A model generated the notes under the pieces. The model worked only from the letters and a program-made list of their open reading frames with translations, was not told the DNA's origin and ran no database searches. DNA of 64,000 bases from Radicibacter daui. GTDB taxonomy: Bacteria > Pseudomonadota > Alphaproteobacteria > Radicibacterales > Radicibacteraceae. The position numbers and the translations under genes were made by a program. Location of the stretch: the NCBI GenBank assembly GCA_030657355.1, contig CP131056.1, forward strand, positions 3,368,501 through 3,432,500, given 5' to 3'. Positions 27,079 through 36,185 of this stretch are shown here, piece after piece; within the stretch, counting starts at the first letter, position 1; every line of letters starts with the position of its first letter.

Positions 27079-27118
27079 CCGACCGGCCAGTCGGGCGCGA
27101 CACCGACCGGCCGGTCGG
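27079..27118. promoter_or_regulatory. Two tandem 16-base palindromes (operator-like)
   Basis: CCGACCGGCCAGTCGG (27079-27094) and CCGACCGGCCGGTCGG (27103-27118) are near-identical palindromes; the second is perfect. They repeat with a 24-base period. The form (ACCGACCGGYCGGT-like) is typical of TetR-family operators. They lie about 325 bases upstream of the secreted-sensor start and just past the terminator of the DUF4170 gene. Confidence 0.6.
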
Positions 27119-27144
27119 CAACGACCAGAATCACCACAAACGGG

Positions 27145-27172
27145 AAAAAAGAGGGGGAGCAGACGCTCCCCC
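27145..27172 (-). terminator. Rho-independent terminator after the DUF4170 gene
   Basis: GGGGGAGC (27153-27160), AGAC loop, GCTCCCCC (27165-27172); on the minus strand the stem is followed by TCTTTTTT. It ends the aceA-DUF4170 transcript. Confidence 0.9.
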
Positions 27173-27209
27173 AGTCTCCGATTCTCCCTGCCGCAGGGAC
27201 GATGGGCCT

Positions 27210-27515
27210 TCAGCCCCGTCCGCGCCCGCCCTCCTCGGCGATGGTGTAGCGCAGGCAGGCATCGCCGCCCGCTTCCGCCATCAGCCGGGTCCAGACCGCA
27301 CGCGCCGCCTCGTAGCTGAAGAATGGCCCCTCGGCCGCCGGACCGGCGGATTCCAGCCGGGTAAAGCCGGTATCCTCATAACGCCCGCCAATTACCCAGA
27401 AGCGGCGCCCTTCAGCCATCAGTGCCGGAGCCGCCACGGCAGCCGGGCCAACCAGGCGCGGCGTGCGGATCGCCGGTTCTTCCATCAGCCGCTCGGCCGT
27501 CATTCCATCGAACAT
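27210..27515 (-). CDS. DUF4170 family protein
   Basis: A 101-residue protein. The family core is clear: RRFWVIGGRYEDTGFTRL, then EGPFFSYEAARAVWTRL and the C-terminal CLRYTIAEE. The start at 27515 is fixed by an excellent GGAGGAAAT ribosome site; a longer frame to 27686 runs into aceA. It follows aceA by 64 bases on the same strand, so both are probably one transcript. The molecular role of DUF4170 is unknown; members are small cytosolic alphaproteobacterial proteins. Confidence 0.85.
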   Translation of the reverse strand: MFDGMTAERLMEEPAIRTPRLVGPAAVAAPALMAEGRRFWVIGGRYEDTGFTRLESAGPAAEGPFFSYEAARAVWTRLMAEAGGDACLRYTIAEEGGRGRG

Positions 27516-27579
27516 GATTTCCTCCAGTTCCCGGCAATCGCCGGGCTTCTCGTCGTTTGATCGAAAAAGCGGGGGCCGC

Positions 27580-28932
27580 TCAGTGGAACTGGTCGGCTTC
27601 GGTGGAGCGATCCAGCGCCGTCGTCTCCGACTGGCCGGCACTGATCGCGAGCGAAACAGCGTCGAAATAGCCGGTGCCCACTTCACGCTGGTGCTTCACG
27701 GCGGTGAAGCCCTCGCCTGCTGCCGCGAATTCCAGCTGCTGCAGCTCGCTATAGGCCGCCATGCCGCGCTCCTTGTAGGCACGCGCCAGCTCGAAGGTCC
27801 GGTAGTTGGTATTGTGGAAGCTCGCCAGCGTCACGAACTGGAAGCGATAGCCCATCGCCCCCAGCTCACGCTGGAACTGCGCAATGGTCGCCTTGTCGAG
27901 CTTGGCCTGCCAGTTGAAGGAGGGCGAGCAGTTATAGGCCAGCAGCTTGCCCGGGAACTGGCGGTGGATCGCCTCGGCGAAACGACGGGCATCGGCCAGA
28001 TCGGGCGTCGAGGTCTCCCACCACAGAAGGTCGGCATAAGGCGCATAGGCAAGGCCGCGGGCAATGCAGCGGTCGACGCCGCGCTCGTCGCTGTCCTTCA
28101 GGCGATAGAACCCCTCCGCCGTGCGGCCGGCGGCATGGTCGATAAAAGGCCGGTCGCGTTCGTCATGATCCGACGTGATGAGCTGGGCCGACTGCGCGTC
28201 GGTGCGAGCCACCACCAGGGTGGAGGTACCGCACACATCGGCGGCCAGACGCGCCGCATTCAGCGTGCGGATGAAGGTGCCCGTGGGCACCAGCACCTTG
28301 CCCCCCAGATGGCCGCACTTCTTCTCCGACGCCAGCTGGTCCTCGAAATGGACGCCGGCCGCCCCCGCCTCGATCATCGATTTCATCAGCTCGAAGGCAT
28401 TGAGCGGGCCGCCGAAGCCGGCTTCGGCATCCGCCACGATGGGCGCCAGCCACCAGCTGCGCTGGTCGGTCTTGCCGTCCATGCGCTCCATCTGCTCGAC
28501 CTGGTCGCAGCGGCGCAGCGTCTCGTTGATGCGCTTCACCACCGCCGGCACGGAATTGGCGGGATAAAGGCTCTGGTCCGGATACATCTGCCCGGCAAGG
28601 TTGGCATCGGCCGCCACCTGCCAGCCGGAGAGATAGATCGCCTCCAGCCCGGCCTTGACCATCTGCATGGCCTGGTTGCCGGTAAAGGTGCCCAGCGAAT
28701 GCACATAGGGCCGTTTGTGCAGCAGCTCCCACAGGCGGCGCGCCGTCAGCTCGGCAATGCTGTGCTGCACAGGGATGGAGCCGCTGAGCCGTTCCACATC
28801 GCGGGGGCTGTAGTCGCGGCGGATACCGTCAAAGCGGCGCGCATGCAAGGCGCGGCTTTCCGCCTCGCCCAGACCTTCGAGCGCGGGCATCGCAGTGGGG
28901 GGCGGGGTGAAATGGGTATCGAGAGGGGCCAT
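27580..28932 (-). CDS. aceA: Isocitrate lyase
   Basis: A 450-residue glyoxylate-bypass enzyme that cleaves isocitrate to glyoxylate and succinate, allowing growth on acetate and fatty acids. The catalytic Cys206 sits in KKCGHLGGK, preceded by VHFEDQ with metal-binding acids; the NCSPSFNW substrate motif is near residue 325. The start at 28932 has a GGAAGG ribosome site; the longer frame to 29241 is non-coding promoter. It is divergent from an ScfR/RamB-type regulator, the usual controller of this pathway. Malate synthase is not in the window. Confidence 0.97.
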   Translation of the reverse strand: MAPLDTHFTPPPTAMPALEGLGEAESRALHARRFDGIRRDYSPRDVERLSGSIPVQHSIAELTARRLWELLHKRPYVHSLGTFTGNQAMQMVKAGLEAIYLSGWQVAADANLAGQMYPDQSLYPANSVPAVVKRINETLRRCDQVEQMERMDGKTDQRSWWLAPIVADAEAGFGGPLNAFELMKSMIEAGAAGVHFEDQLASEKKCGHLGGKVLVPTGTFIRTLNAARLAADVCGTSTLVVARTDAQSAQLITSDHDERDRPFIDHAAGRTAEGFYRLKDSDERGVDRCIARGLAYAPYADLLWWETSTPDLADARRFAEAIHRQFPGKLLAYNCSPSFNWQAKLDKATIAQFQRELGAMGYRFQFVTLASFHNTNYRTFELARAYKERGMAAYSELQQLEFAAAGEGFTAVKHQREVGTGYFDAVSLAISAGQSETTALDRSTEADQFH

Positions 28933-29108
28933 GGTGGTTTCCTTCCTTTTCATCCGGGCGGCCTTTTTGACCGTCCCGTTTGCGGCAGCGCAGTTATTGC
29001 GCCGCACCATGAAAGAAAGGATGGTTGACAATACTTGGAGCTGGCAACAACCATCTGAATGTATTGAAGTTATCATGTAAATCTTGAAACGCCTGAACTT
29101 GGAAAATC

Positions 29109-29123
29109 TGTAAAGTTTGTAAA
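29109..29123. promoter_or_regulatory. Candidate regulator site in the aceA divergent promoter
   Basis: TGTAAA occurs twice, nine bases apart (29109-29114 and 29118-29123), in the AT-rich 211-base gap between aceA and its likely regulator. It lies 20 bases before the regulator ATG, where an autoregulatory site would sit. It is loosely like the TTTGCAAA-type sites of RamB/ScfR proteins, but the match is weak. Confidence 0.35.
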
Positions 29124-29143
29124 TATCCGCCCGGGAGGAAACC

Positions 29144-30577
29144 ATGGCGCGCGACCAGAAGGCCATGCTGGGACACAGGATGCGGCGGCTCAGGCGCGAG
29201 CTGGGGCTGACGCAGGCGCAGATGGCGGAGGAGCTGGGCATCTCGGCCAGCTATCTCAATCTCGTCGAGCACAACCAGCGCCCGCTCACCGTGCCGCTGC
29301 TGCTGAAGCTCGGCCAGACCTACGATATCGACCTCACCAGCTTTGCCGAGGATGACGAGGCCCAGCTGGTGACAGGCCTGCGCGAGGTGTTCGGCGATCC
29401 GCTGCTGGCCGGGGCCGATATCAAGGCGCAGGATCTGCGCGACCTTGCCGCCGCCAGCCCGCAGGCCGCCCAGGCCATCCAGATTCTCTACCGTCATTAC
29501 CGCGAGGGGCAGGACACGCTGCGCGCCCTGGGCGAAAAGCTGGAAGGGACCGGCGGGCAGGATGCCGTGGAGATGGAGGGTTTCCCCGTCGAGGCAGTGC
29601 GCGACTTCTTTGCCGCCGCCGGTAATCATTTCCCCGAGCTGGAAACGGCGGCCGAAGCGCTGTGGGCCGATGCCACGCTGGCAAGCGACAACCTGATGGC
29701 CGGCCTTACCGAGCATCTTGCCCGCGCCCACGGGCTCAAGGTGCAGGTCATGCCGCTGGAGGTGATGACACCGGCCCTGCGCCGGCTTGACCGCCACTCG
29801 CGCCGCGTGCTGCTGAGCGAAGTGCTGCCGCCACAGGCCCGCGCCTTCCATCTGGCAAGCCAGATCGCCCAGCTCGCACTGCCCGATGCGATGACGGAAC
29901 TGGCACGAGCCGGAGGGCTGGCCGCCGAGCCGGCGCTGCGCCTTGCCCGGCTCAACCTCGCGGCCTATTTCGCCGCCGCCGTGCTGATGCCCTATGACCG
30001 GTTTGCCGCCGCCGCGCGCGCCTGCCGCCACGATCTTGATCTGCTGGCCGCCCGCTTCGGCACCAGCATCGAGCAGGTCAGCCATCGCCTCACCACCCTG
30101 CAGCGGCCCGGCAACAAGGGCGTGCCCTTTTTCATGCTGAGGCTGGACCGCGCCGGTAACGTGACCAAGCGCTTTGCCGCCGCCGGATTTCAGTTCGCCC
30201 GCTTCGGCGGCGCCTGCCCGCGCTGGCATGTGCATGACAGCTTCATGAGCCCCGGCGCCCCGCTGAGGCAGGTGGTGGCGATGCCGGACGGCACGCTCTA
30301 CCTCTCCCTTGCCCGCGCCGCCAGCCGGCCGGGCGGCGCCCTGCCGCAAGCCATCGCCCTTGGCTGCGATATCCGCCATGCGGGCCAGGTGGCCTATGCC
30401 GACGGGCTCGATCTTGCCCGCGCGGCCGAATGGGCAACCGCTATCGGCCCGGGCTGTCGCCTGTGCGAGCGCACCGACTGCCCGGACCGCGCGCATCCGC
30501 CGCTCGGCCAGCGCATCGAGATTTACGAACACCATCGCGGCACCGTGCCCTTCAATGTCGAAGGGCCGGGCCTTTAA
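29144..30577 (+). CDS. Short-chain fatty acyl regulator (ScfR/RamB-type XRE family)
   Basis: A 477-residue regulator. An XRE helix-turn-helix occupies about 8-65 ([18 protein letters not shown]). The middle part resembles the ImmA/IrrE fold but without HExxH ([12 protein letters not shown] instead), followed by [15 protein letters not shown]. The C-terminal DUF2083-type region carries a cysteine cluster, [17 protein letters not shown]. This architecture is that of RamB/ScfR regulators, which sense acyl-CoA state and control isocitrate lyase and related genes. Its divergent position next to aceA supports this. A GGGAGG ribosome site precedes the ATG. Confidence 0.92.
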   Translation: MARDQKAMLGHRMRRLRRELGLTQAQMAEELGISASYLNLVEHNQRPLTVPLLLKLGQTYDIDLTSFAEDDEAQLVTGLREVFGDPLLAGADIKAQDLRDLAAASPQAAQAIQILYRHYREGQDTLRALGEKLEGTGGQDAVEMEGFPVEAVRDFFAAAGNHFPELETAAEALWADATLASDNLMAGLTEHLARAHGLKVQVMPLEVMTPALRRLDRHSRRVLLSEVLPPQARAFHLASQIAQLALPDAMTELARAGGLAAEPALRLARLNLAAYFAAAVLMPYDRFAAAARACRHDLDLLAARFGTSIEQVSHRLTTLQRPGNKGVPFFMLRLDRAGNVTKRFAAAGFQFARFGGACPRWHVHDSFMSPGAPLRQVVAMPDGTLYLSLARAASRPGGALPQAIALGCDIRHAGQVAYADGLDLARAAEWATAIGPGCRLCERTDCPDRAHPPLGQRIEIYEHHRGTVPFNVEGPGL

Positions 30578-30588
30578 CGGGTACAGCC

Positions 30589-30813
30589 TCAGGGGGACGC
30601 CGGATTATCCACCCTGCCGACCACGGCGCCATTATTATCCGTCACCACGCCGCCCCCGGTCGGGGTCAGGGTCATGGTGCCGGCCTCATCGCCATTTTCG
30701 TCGGTGAGGGTGTAGCTGTGATTCATGTTTTTCGGATCGTCCGAGCAGCCGGCAAGGCCGCCGGCGAGCAGGACCATCAGCGCCGAAGCACCCAGAACAC
30801 AGGTTCGCATCAT
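30589..30813 (-). CDS. Small lipoprotein of unknown function
   Basis: A 74-residue protein with a lipoprotein signal (hydrophobic run, then lipobox LAG-Cys23). The mature part is about 50 residues, polar, with the pattern YTLTDENGDEAGTMTLTP and a GGGVVTDNNGAVVG repeat-like segment suggesting a small beta structure. It is convergent with the ScfR-type gene, 11 bases away. No family is recognised. Confidence 0.75.
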   Translation of the reverse strand: MMRTCVLGASALMVLLAGGLAGCSDDPKNMNHSYTLTDENGDEAGTMTLTPTGGGVVTDNNGAVVGRVDNPASP

Positions 30814-30962
30814 CTTCCTCCTGCAAGCCCTTCAAGGATTTGAAGACCTTCAGGAAAGAAACCCGGCCGGCGGCGCCGGTGTTGCGGACACAGCTGGGGC
30901 AATTTGCAGGCAAGGGCAGCACAGGCAGCCCGCGAAAGCTGCTCGCCCCCGGAGCGGCAGGA

Positions 30963-31289
30963 TCAGCGCTGCTCGCCCCGGCGCATCAGCGCGCCCTCCA
31001 GCGTCTCGAAGGCATCATTGGTCAGGCTGGTAAAGCGCAGCACCGTCCCCCGCCCTTCGGATTCCAGGATTTCCGCCATGGCCATGCCGGAGCGGCCGGC
31101 CGCGCTGATCTCCACGCTCAGGCTGTCTCCGGGCTTGAGGCCCAGCAGCGAAGCATCCAGCCGCACGCCGCCCAGGCTCCAGTCAACGGCAGCAACCTCG
31201 ACCCCGTCGATCAGCACTTCCAGCGGCCGGTGGCTGCGCTGGTTGCGGCGGCGGTTCGGTCGCTCCATCCGGATGATCTGGCCAAGCAT
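30963..31289 (-). CDS. PilZ domain protein
   Basis: A 108-residue single-domain protein. The c-di-GMP motifs are Arg14-x3-Arg18 (within RRRNQRSHR) and Asp36-x-Ser38-x2-Gly41 (DWSLGG). It probably acts as a c-di-GMP receiver for motility or envelope functions. It begins three bases after the creatininase stop, so the two form an operon. A start at Met8 is an alternative. It complements the PilZ-tailed chemoreceptor elsewhere in the window. Confidence 0.88.
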   Translation of the reverse strand: MLGQIIRMERPNRRRNQRSHRPLEVLIDGVEVAAVDWSLGGVRLDASLLGLKPGDSLSVEISAAGRSGMAMAEILESEGRGTVLRFTSLTNDAFETLEGALMRRGEQR

Positions 31290-31292
31290 CGG

Positions 31293-32039
31293 TTACTCCT
31301 CGCTAACAAAGGCATTATAGGCGGTTGCCATGCCTTGCGCAGCCAGTTCGATGAGGTCGGCGCCATGTTCCGGCCGGGCAAGGCTGGGGTCGGAGCCCAT
31401 GCGCCCGTCGGGATGGCGGCGGCGGTAATCCCGCCAGTCGTGAAAGGCGCTGAAATCCGCCACCTGCGGATCGAGTACACGATGGTCGGCAGTCTCGGGG
31501 AACAGGGCCTGCGTCAGCGCTATCTCGCTTGGCGTGGCGTGCTGGCCCTCGCTGCGCCCGTAATGGCTGGCGGAGAACTCGCGTACCCGGCGCATGTCGT
31601 ACCAGTTGAGCTGCTTGAGCCGCAGATCGGGCGCCTCCTTGCCCCATGCGAGACGCCCGGTGGCAAAGCATTCGGCAAAGGCCGCGCCCAGCGTGGCGAC
31701 ATTGCCGCCATGGCCGTTGACGAAGAGAATGCGGCGAAAGCCGTGCTCCACCAGCGAAGAGACCACATCGTCCACCAGTGCGATCAGGGTGGAGGGTCTG
31801 AGTGTGATGGTACCGGCAAAACCCATATGATGCTGGGCCATGCCGATATTAAGCGTCGGGGCCACCAGCGCCCCGGCGATTTCGCCAGCACGGAAAGCCA
31901 CCGCCTCGGCGCAGAGGGCATCGGTGCCGATAAGGCCGGTAGGCCCATGCTGCTCGGTAGAGCCGATGGGCACCATGATCCCGGTGGAGGTCTGGAGATA
32001 GTCGGCCACAGCGGGCCAGGTCATGAGATCGAGACGCAT
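31293..32039 (-). CDS. Creatininase family protein (first copy)
   Basis: A 248-residue metal-dependent amidohydrolase of the creatininase/MftE-like family. Metal-site motifs are GSTEQHGP (Glu, His), GTDAL (Asp) and VNGHGGN (His), with a C-terminal Glu/Asp set. Family substrates include creatinine, formamidopyrimidines and peptide precursors, so the reaction cannot be named. It is followed directly by the PilZ gene. A second family member is at 45584-46390. Confidence 0.9.
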   Translation of the reverse strand: MRLDLMTWPAVADYLQTSTGIMVPIGSTEQHGPTGLIGTDALCAEAVAFRAGEIAGALVAPTLNIGMAQHHMGFAGTITLRPSTLIALVDDVVSSLVEHGFRRILFVNGHGGNVATLGAAFAECFATGRLAWGKEAPDLRLKQLNWYDMRRVREFSASHYGRSEGQHATPSEIALTQALFPETADHRVLDPQVADFSAFHDWRDYRRRHPDGRMGSDPSLARPEHGADLIELAAQGMATAYNAFVSEE

Positions 32040-32187
32040 GGGGCGAAGGATAGCCGTCGGCAGTTCAGGTCAGGAAATCTTGCAGGGCGGCACCATATCA
32101 CCGCCGCCCCACCTGTCGCGCCGGATAATACGGCAGCGGGGGCCAATGCCGGTCGGCTGAAATCGCGAGAGCTGGGGGGCGCGGCAT

Positions 32188-32853
32188 TCAGCCGCCGGGA
32201 ATGCTCGCCACCGTCTGCATGCCTTCGTAGGACCAGCCCTGGTTTTTGAAATAGCCCTGCAATTGCCCGTCGATGCGATAACTCGTCTCGCCGATGCGTG
32301 CAGCCAGATCCTGATTGATGCCCAAGGCGATGCCGCCGCCGGTGGTCGCAAGATCAAAGGCGGCATTGACCGGGAACATCAGCCCGGCCACCGCCCCCGG
32401 CATGCTGCCGGTGGTACTGCGAGTCTGGAACCCCAGCAGTTGCCGGCCGGTGGCATCGTTCAGCGCAACGTCCACCTGCACCTGCGCCATACCGGCGTCA
32501 TAACCGATCAGCAGCCGGAGTGCCTTGTTGCCGCTCTGCGCCGCAAGGATGCGGCAGTTCAGCACGAGGTCACTGACCTCCCCGGCCGGCACGACGGTAA
32601 AATCACGGCTCGCCAACATCTGCGAAAGCTGTCTGGCAAGCGCCGCCTGGGTACGGGCCACATCGCGGGAAGCGCCGCGCGGCGCGGTCACGACCACCGC
32701 AATACTGTGGGGTGGAGCGGCAAGGGTCGCCGGAGCCGGAGCAGTGCTGACAAGATTGTCGACCTTTGTGCCAGCACAGGCCGCAAGCAGGAGCGCGCCG
32801 CCCAAAGCGACGGCCCGCAGCACTCCCCCGATACACATTCGAGCAGTAAACAA
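32188..32853 (-). CDS. DUF4410-like lipoprotein
   Basis: A 221-residue lipoprotein. The signal ends in the lipobox LLAA-Cys26. The mature protein has a domain with IAVVVTAPRG, an ARQLSQMLASRDFTVVPAGE helix-strand, and the Gly-rich helical segment GSMPGAVAGLMFPVNAAFDL. This is the pattern of DUF4410-type outer-membrane lipoproteins related to TolB/YajG-type folds. The function is unknown. Its upstream region to 33040 is AT-rich and probably contains its promoter. Confidence 0.75.
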   Translation of the reverse strand: MFTARMCIGGVLRAVALGGALLLAACAGTKVDNLVSTAPAPATLAAPPHSIAVVVTAPRGASRDVARTQAALARQLSQMLASRDFTVVPAGEVSDLVLNCRILAAQSGNKALRLLIGYDAGMAQVQVDVALNDATGRQLLGFQTRSTTGSMPGAVAGLMFPVNAAFDLATTGGGIALGINQDLAARIGETSYRIDGQLQGYFKNQGWSYEGMQTVASIPGG

Positions 32854-33040
32854 AGCCGCCTCCGAACTGTGACCTTGTTCACTGATATCTCATATCACGG
32901 GTATGAATCCATTATTTTCATGCGGTTACAATAAATTCCTGAGTCCATTTTTCAGGAAAGGCGGCCAACCATCAATATGTAGTAGCGAAGTCGCCTGCCT
33001 GCCACATTCTGGCCGCCCTGCCTGCCGCAAGGGTCGAGGA

Positions 33041-34204
33041 TCAGTTCAGCACTTCGAAGGCGAGGAACTGCGTGACCTCGTGCTTGTTGAAATTGTCGTC
33101 GGACACGAACACCAGCGTGTCATGCCCATTGGCAAGCTTCGGCCCGAAGGTTACCCCCTCGACATTGTCGAGCGGTTTGAGGCCGAGCGTATCGAGATTG
33201 AAGACCAGCTTCTTGGTCAGCGCCGTGTAGCTCTGGCCCTGAAGCCCGTTGATCCCGGAAACATCGCTGGCACCGGCAAGGTCCACCGCATAAAGCCGGA
33301 TATGATCCGTCCAGGCGCCGCTGTCGTCCTCGATACCCGAGCGCTCCAGTGCCAGCAGTTGGCCCTCATTGACCGCCAGCACCTCCGGCATGCCGTTATC
33401 AGCGCTCTTGCCCTTGCCCGGTGTGCCGGGGATGGCGTCGAGCGGATAGGCAAACTGCGCCAGCATCTTGCCATCGAGCGCCAGATGGCTGATGCGCGTC
33501 ACCGCCCCCGCCTCGGGCGTGGCTATCGGCCCGTCCTGATAGCGCGGCGCCTCCAGTCCGAGCCACAGGCTCTTGCCATCGGCAGCAAAGCTGAGGCCTT
33601 CGAAGGTCAGGTTGTCGCGCGGGCCGATCTCCTCATCCTTGTGGAAGGCGAACATCGGGTTCAGCGGCAGCTCACCCAGCATCGCTCCGTCCGGCGAGGC
33701 GTGGCGGATGAAAGGGTTGAAACCCAGCTTGCGATCCCCCTCGCTCGTGTACCAGATCGACCCGTCCGCGGGGTCGAAGCGGATCGATTCCGGGTCGGGT
33801 ACCACCCCGCCTTTCTCGGCCACGTCCTTCTTGTTCGGATAGGCGGTGCCATCGGCCTGCAGCAGCGTAACCACCGACTTGACCGTCACGGCCTTGAAGC
33901 CATCCGCATCATACTCAAGCGCCAGCGTGTAGAAGCGGGCCGGCGACTGGTCCGACTTGTCGTCACTGATGGCGATCCACTCGCCGCTCCTGGGCGACCA
34001 GTCGATGCCGGAGAGCCCCCCGACGACGGTGCCCTTGAAGTCCATCTTGTGCTCAAGGCGCTGCTCGCCAATGAAGCGCAGCCCGGTAACCGGAGCATGC
34101 GTATCGGCGAGGGCCGGCAGGGCGCTGCCGGCCAGCAGGCTGAACACAAGGGCGGCCGGCACGGCAGCACGCAGGGCAGAACGGGAAGATGCGGGTTTCG
34201 ACAT
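33041..34204 (-). CDS. Exported esterase-like phytase family protein
   Basis: A 387-residue protein with a signal peptide (about 1-34, ending LPALA). The body shows the esterase-like phytase propeller signature: DFKGTVVGGLSGIDWSPR, WIAISDD, and the later NLTFEGLSFAADGKSLWLGLE and DNVEGVTFGPKLANGHDTLV blocks. It is probably periplasmic or secreted. Members are annotated as phytase-like but activity on phytate is rarely shown. No phosphate-regulation box was recognised upstream. Confidence 0.88.
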   Translation of the reverse strand: MSKPASSRSALRAAVPAALVFSLLAGSALPALADTHAPVTGLRFIGEQRLEHKMDFKGTVVGGLSGIDWSPRSGEWIAISDDKSDQSPARFYTLALEYDADGFKAVTVKSVVTLLQADGTAYPNKKDVAEKGGVVPDPESIRFDPADGSIWYTSEGDRKLGFNPFIRHASPDGAMLGELPLNPMFAFHKDEEIGPRDNLTFEGLSFAADGKSLWLGLEAPRYQDGPIATPEAGAVTRISHLALDGKMLAQFAYPLDAIPGTPGKGKSADNGMPEVLAVNEGQLLALERSGIEDDSGAWTDHIRLYAVDLAGASDVSGINGLQGQSYTALTKKLVFNLDTLGLKPLDNVEGVTFGPKLANGHDTLVFVSDDNFNKHEVTQFLAFEVLN

Positions 34205-34298
34205 CGGGCTGGCACTCCATTGGCGGGCCGCCCGGTATCCGTTAGGGGCGGCGTGGTGTCAGAGGATCACTCGACACCATGCCAGCTGGCCATTGCCG

Positions 34299-36185
34299 TC
34301 AAGTGACAGCGACCTCGCGGATCTGCGACACCTCGCCCTCCACCGTCTCCCGCACCGGCTTTTTCTCATGCAGGCTGAGCGCCGAGCGCACGAGCGACAG
34401 GTGGGAGAAGGCCTGCGGAAAGTTGCCAAGCTGCTGGCGCCCGGCCGTGTCATATTCCTCGCTGAGCAGCCCCAGGTCGTTAGAAAGGGCAAGCAGCCTG
34501 TCGATCAGGGCATTGGCCTTTTCCATGCGCCCCTGACGCAACCACGCATCCGCCAGCCAGAAGCTGCAGGCCAGGAAAACGCCCTCGCCCGGCTTGAGGC
34601 CGTCATTCGCCCCTTCCGTGCGATAGCGCAGCACGAAACCATCCACAAGCAGCCGGCGCTCGATGGCGGCTATGGTGCCTGCCACACGCGGATCCTCGAT
34701 GGGCAGGAAACCCACATCCGCGATCAGCAGCAAACTGGCATCGAGCGCCTTGTCGCCATAACTCTGGGTAAAGCTGCCAAGCTCCGGGTCAAAGCCGTGC
34801 TGGCACACCTCGGCGTGAATCTCGCGGCGGATGGCGCGCCAGCGTGCGAGCGGTGCCTTGAGTCCGAATTTCTCCGCATCGCGGATGGAACGGTCAAAGG
34901 CAACCCAGGCCATGACCTTGGAGTGGGTGAAGTGGCGCGGCGGCCCCCGCATCTCCCACATGCCGGCATCCGGCTGCGGCCACAGCTCCTCCAGATGATC
35001 CATCAGCGCCAGTTGCAGGTCCCAGGCGGCAGGGGTCGGGGCAAGGCCGCTCTCGCGCGCCAGATGCATGGCATCCATCAACTCGCCCCAGATATCGAGC
35101 TGGTGCTGGCCGGAAGCAGCATTGCCGATACGCACCGGATGCGAGCCGCGATAACCGGCAAGCCAGGGCAGCTCCCACTCACTGAGGCGGCGCTCCCCGC
35201 CCGGCCCGTACATGATCTGCAGATCGGCCGGGTTGCCGGCGGCGGAGCGATGCAGCCAGGCCCGCCAGGCCCTGGCCTCGTCATAATAGCCCGCCCCCAT
35301 CAGCGCGATCAGCGCCAGCGTGGCATCGCGTATCCAGCAATAACGATAGTCCCAGTTGCGCTCGCCGCCGATGAACTCGGGCAGGGAGGCTGTGGGCGCC
35401 GCCACCATGCCGCCGGTTTCCTCCAGCGTCAGCGCCTTGAGCGTCAGCAGGGAGCGCACCACCGCAGCGCGCCGGTGGCCGCGATAACTGCAGCGCCCGG
35501 CCCAGTCCTGCCAGTAGGCCTCGTTTTCCGCCAGAAGCCTGTCGGCATCCACCGGCGGCGGCGGCGGGCGATGCGACGGGCCCCAGCTCAGGGTAAAGGC
35601 AACCCGCTCCCCGTCAGCAACGTGGAAGCTGGCGCGCGTCGCCATATCCTTGCCCTTCACCGGCACCCCGGCTCGAAGCACGGCGAGGTTAGGCCCCGCC
35701 ACGGCACACACACCCTGCCAACGGCCCTTCTCCTCCTCCGGCAGGCGGGTGACCCAGGGCACGGAGAGCCCGTAATCGAACCGCAGGCGAAGGCACATCT
35801 CGACCGAAGGCGAACCGCCGCGCCCTTCCACGATCCGGATCAGTGTCGGCGCTTCCGGGCCACGCGCCATGAAATCGATGACGGCAAAGCTGCCCTCTTC
35901 GGTCTCGAACAGCGTCTCCAGCACCATGGTATCGCCACGGTAGCGCCGGCTGGCGCGGCGGTGCGGCCCGTCTTCGCCGCCCGCCGGCCCGATGAACCAG
36001 GCGCCATTGCTCTCATCGCCCAGCAGCGCGGCAAAACAGGCATCGCTGTCAAAACGCGGCCAGCACAGCCAGTCGATCGCGCCATTACGCCCGACAAGCG
36101 CCGCACTGCGGCAATCGCCGATCAGGCCGTAATCGGCAATGGCAAGCGGCTTGCGCAGGTCATTCTCCCGCCCTGCGCCGCTCAC
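34299..36185 (-). CDS. Glycoside hydrolase family 15 protein (glucoamylase/trehalase-like)
   Basis: A 628-residue enzyme without signal peptide. The N-terminal super-sandwich begins IADYGLIGDCRSAALVG and DWLCWPRFDSDACFAALL, typical of GH15. The (alpha/alpha)6 barrel follows, with NWDYRYCWIRDATLALIAL near residue 275 and GEGVFLACSFWLADAWLRQGR near 540 holding the catalytic acids. It releases glucose from alpha-glucans or, in some branches, trehalose. The start overlaps the zwf stop by four bases, so its glucose product may be channelled toward glucose-6-phosphate oxidation. Confidence 0.92.
   Translation of the reverse strand: MSGAGRENDLRKPLAIADYGLIGDCRSAALVGRNGAIDWLCWPRFDSDACFAALLGDESNGAWFIGPAGGEDGPHRRASRRYRGDTMVLETLFETEEGSFAVIDFMARGPEAPTLIRIVEGRGGSPSVEMCLRLRFDYGLSVPWVTRLPEEEKGRWQGVCAVAGPNLAVLRAGVPVKGKDMATRASFHVADGERVAFTLSWGPSHRPPPPPVDADRLLAENEAYWQDWAGRCSYRGHRRAAVVRSLLTLKALTLEETGGMVAAPTASLPEFIGGERNWDYRYCWIRDATLALIALMGAGYYDEARAWRAWLHRSAAGNPADLQIMYGPGGERRLSEWELPWLAGYRGSHPVRIGNAASGQHQLDIWGELMDAMHLARESGLAPTPAAWDLQLALMDHLEELWPQPDAGMWEMRGPPRHFTHSKVMAWVAFDRSIRDAEKFGLKAPLARWRAIRREIHAEVCQHGFDPELGSFTQSYGDKALDASLLLIADVGFLPIEDPRVAGTIAAIERRLLVDGFVLRYRTEGANDGLKPGEGVFLACSFWLADAWLRQGRMEKANALIDRLLALSNDLGLLSEEYDTAGRQQLGNFPQAFSHLSLVRSALSLHEKKPVRETVEGEVSQIREVAVT

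Larger units (their letters stand above)
26755..27209. other. Intergenic region upstream of the receptor pair
   Basis: These 455 bases are AT-richer than the flanks (especially 26820-27060) and contain no supported gene. They hold the tandem palindromes at 27079-27118 and a terminator at 27145-27172. The promoter of the secreted-sensor/receptor operon should lie here. Confidence 0.5.
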
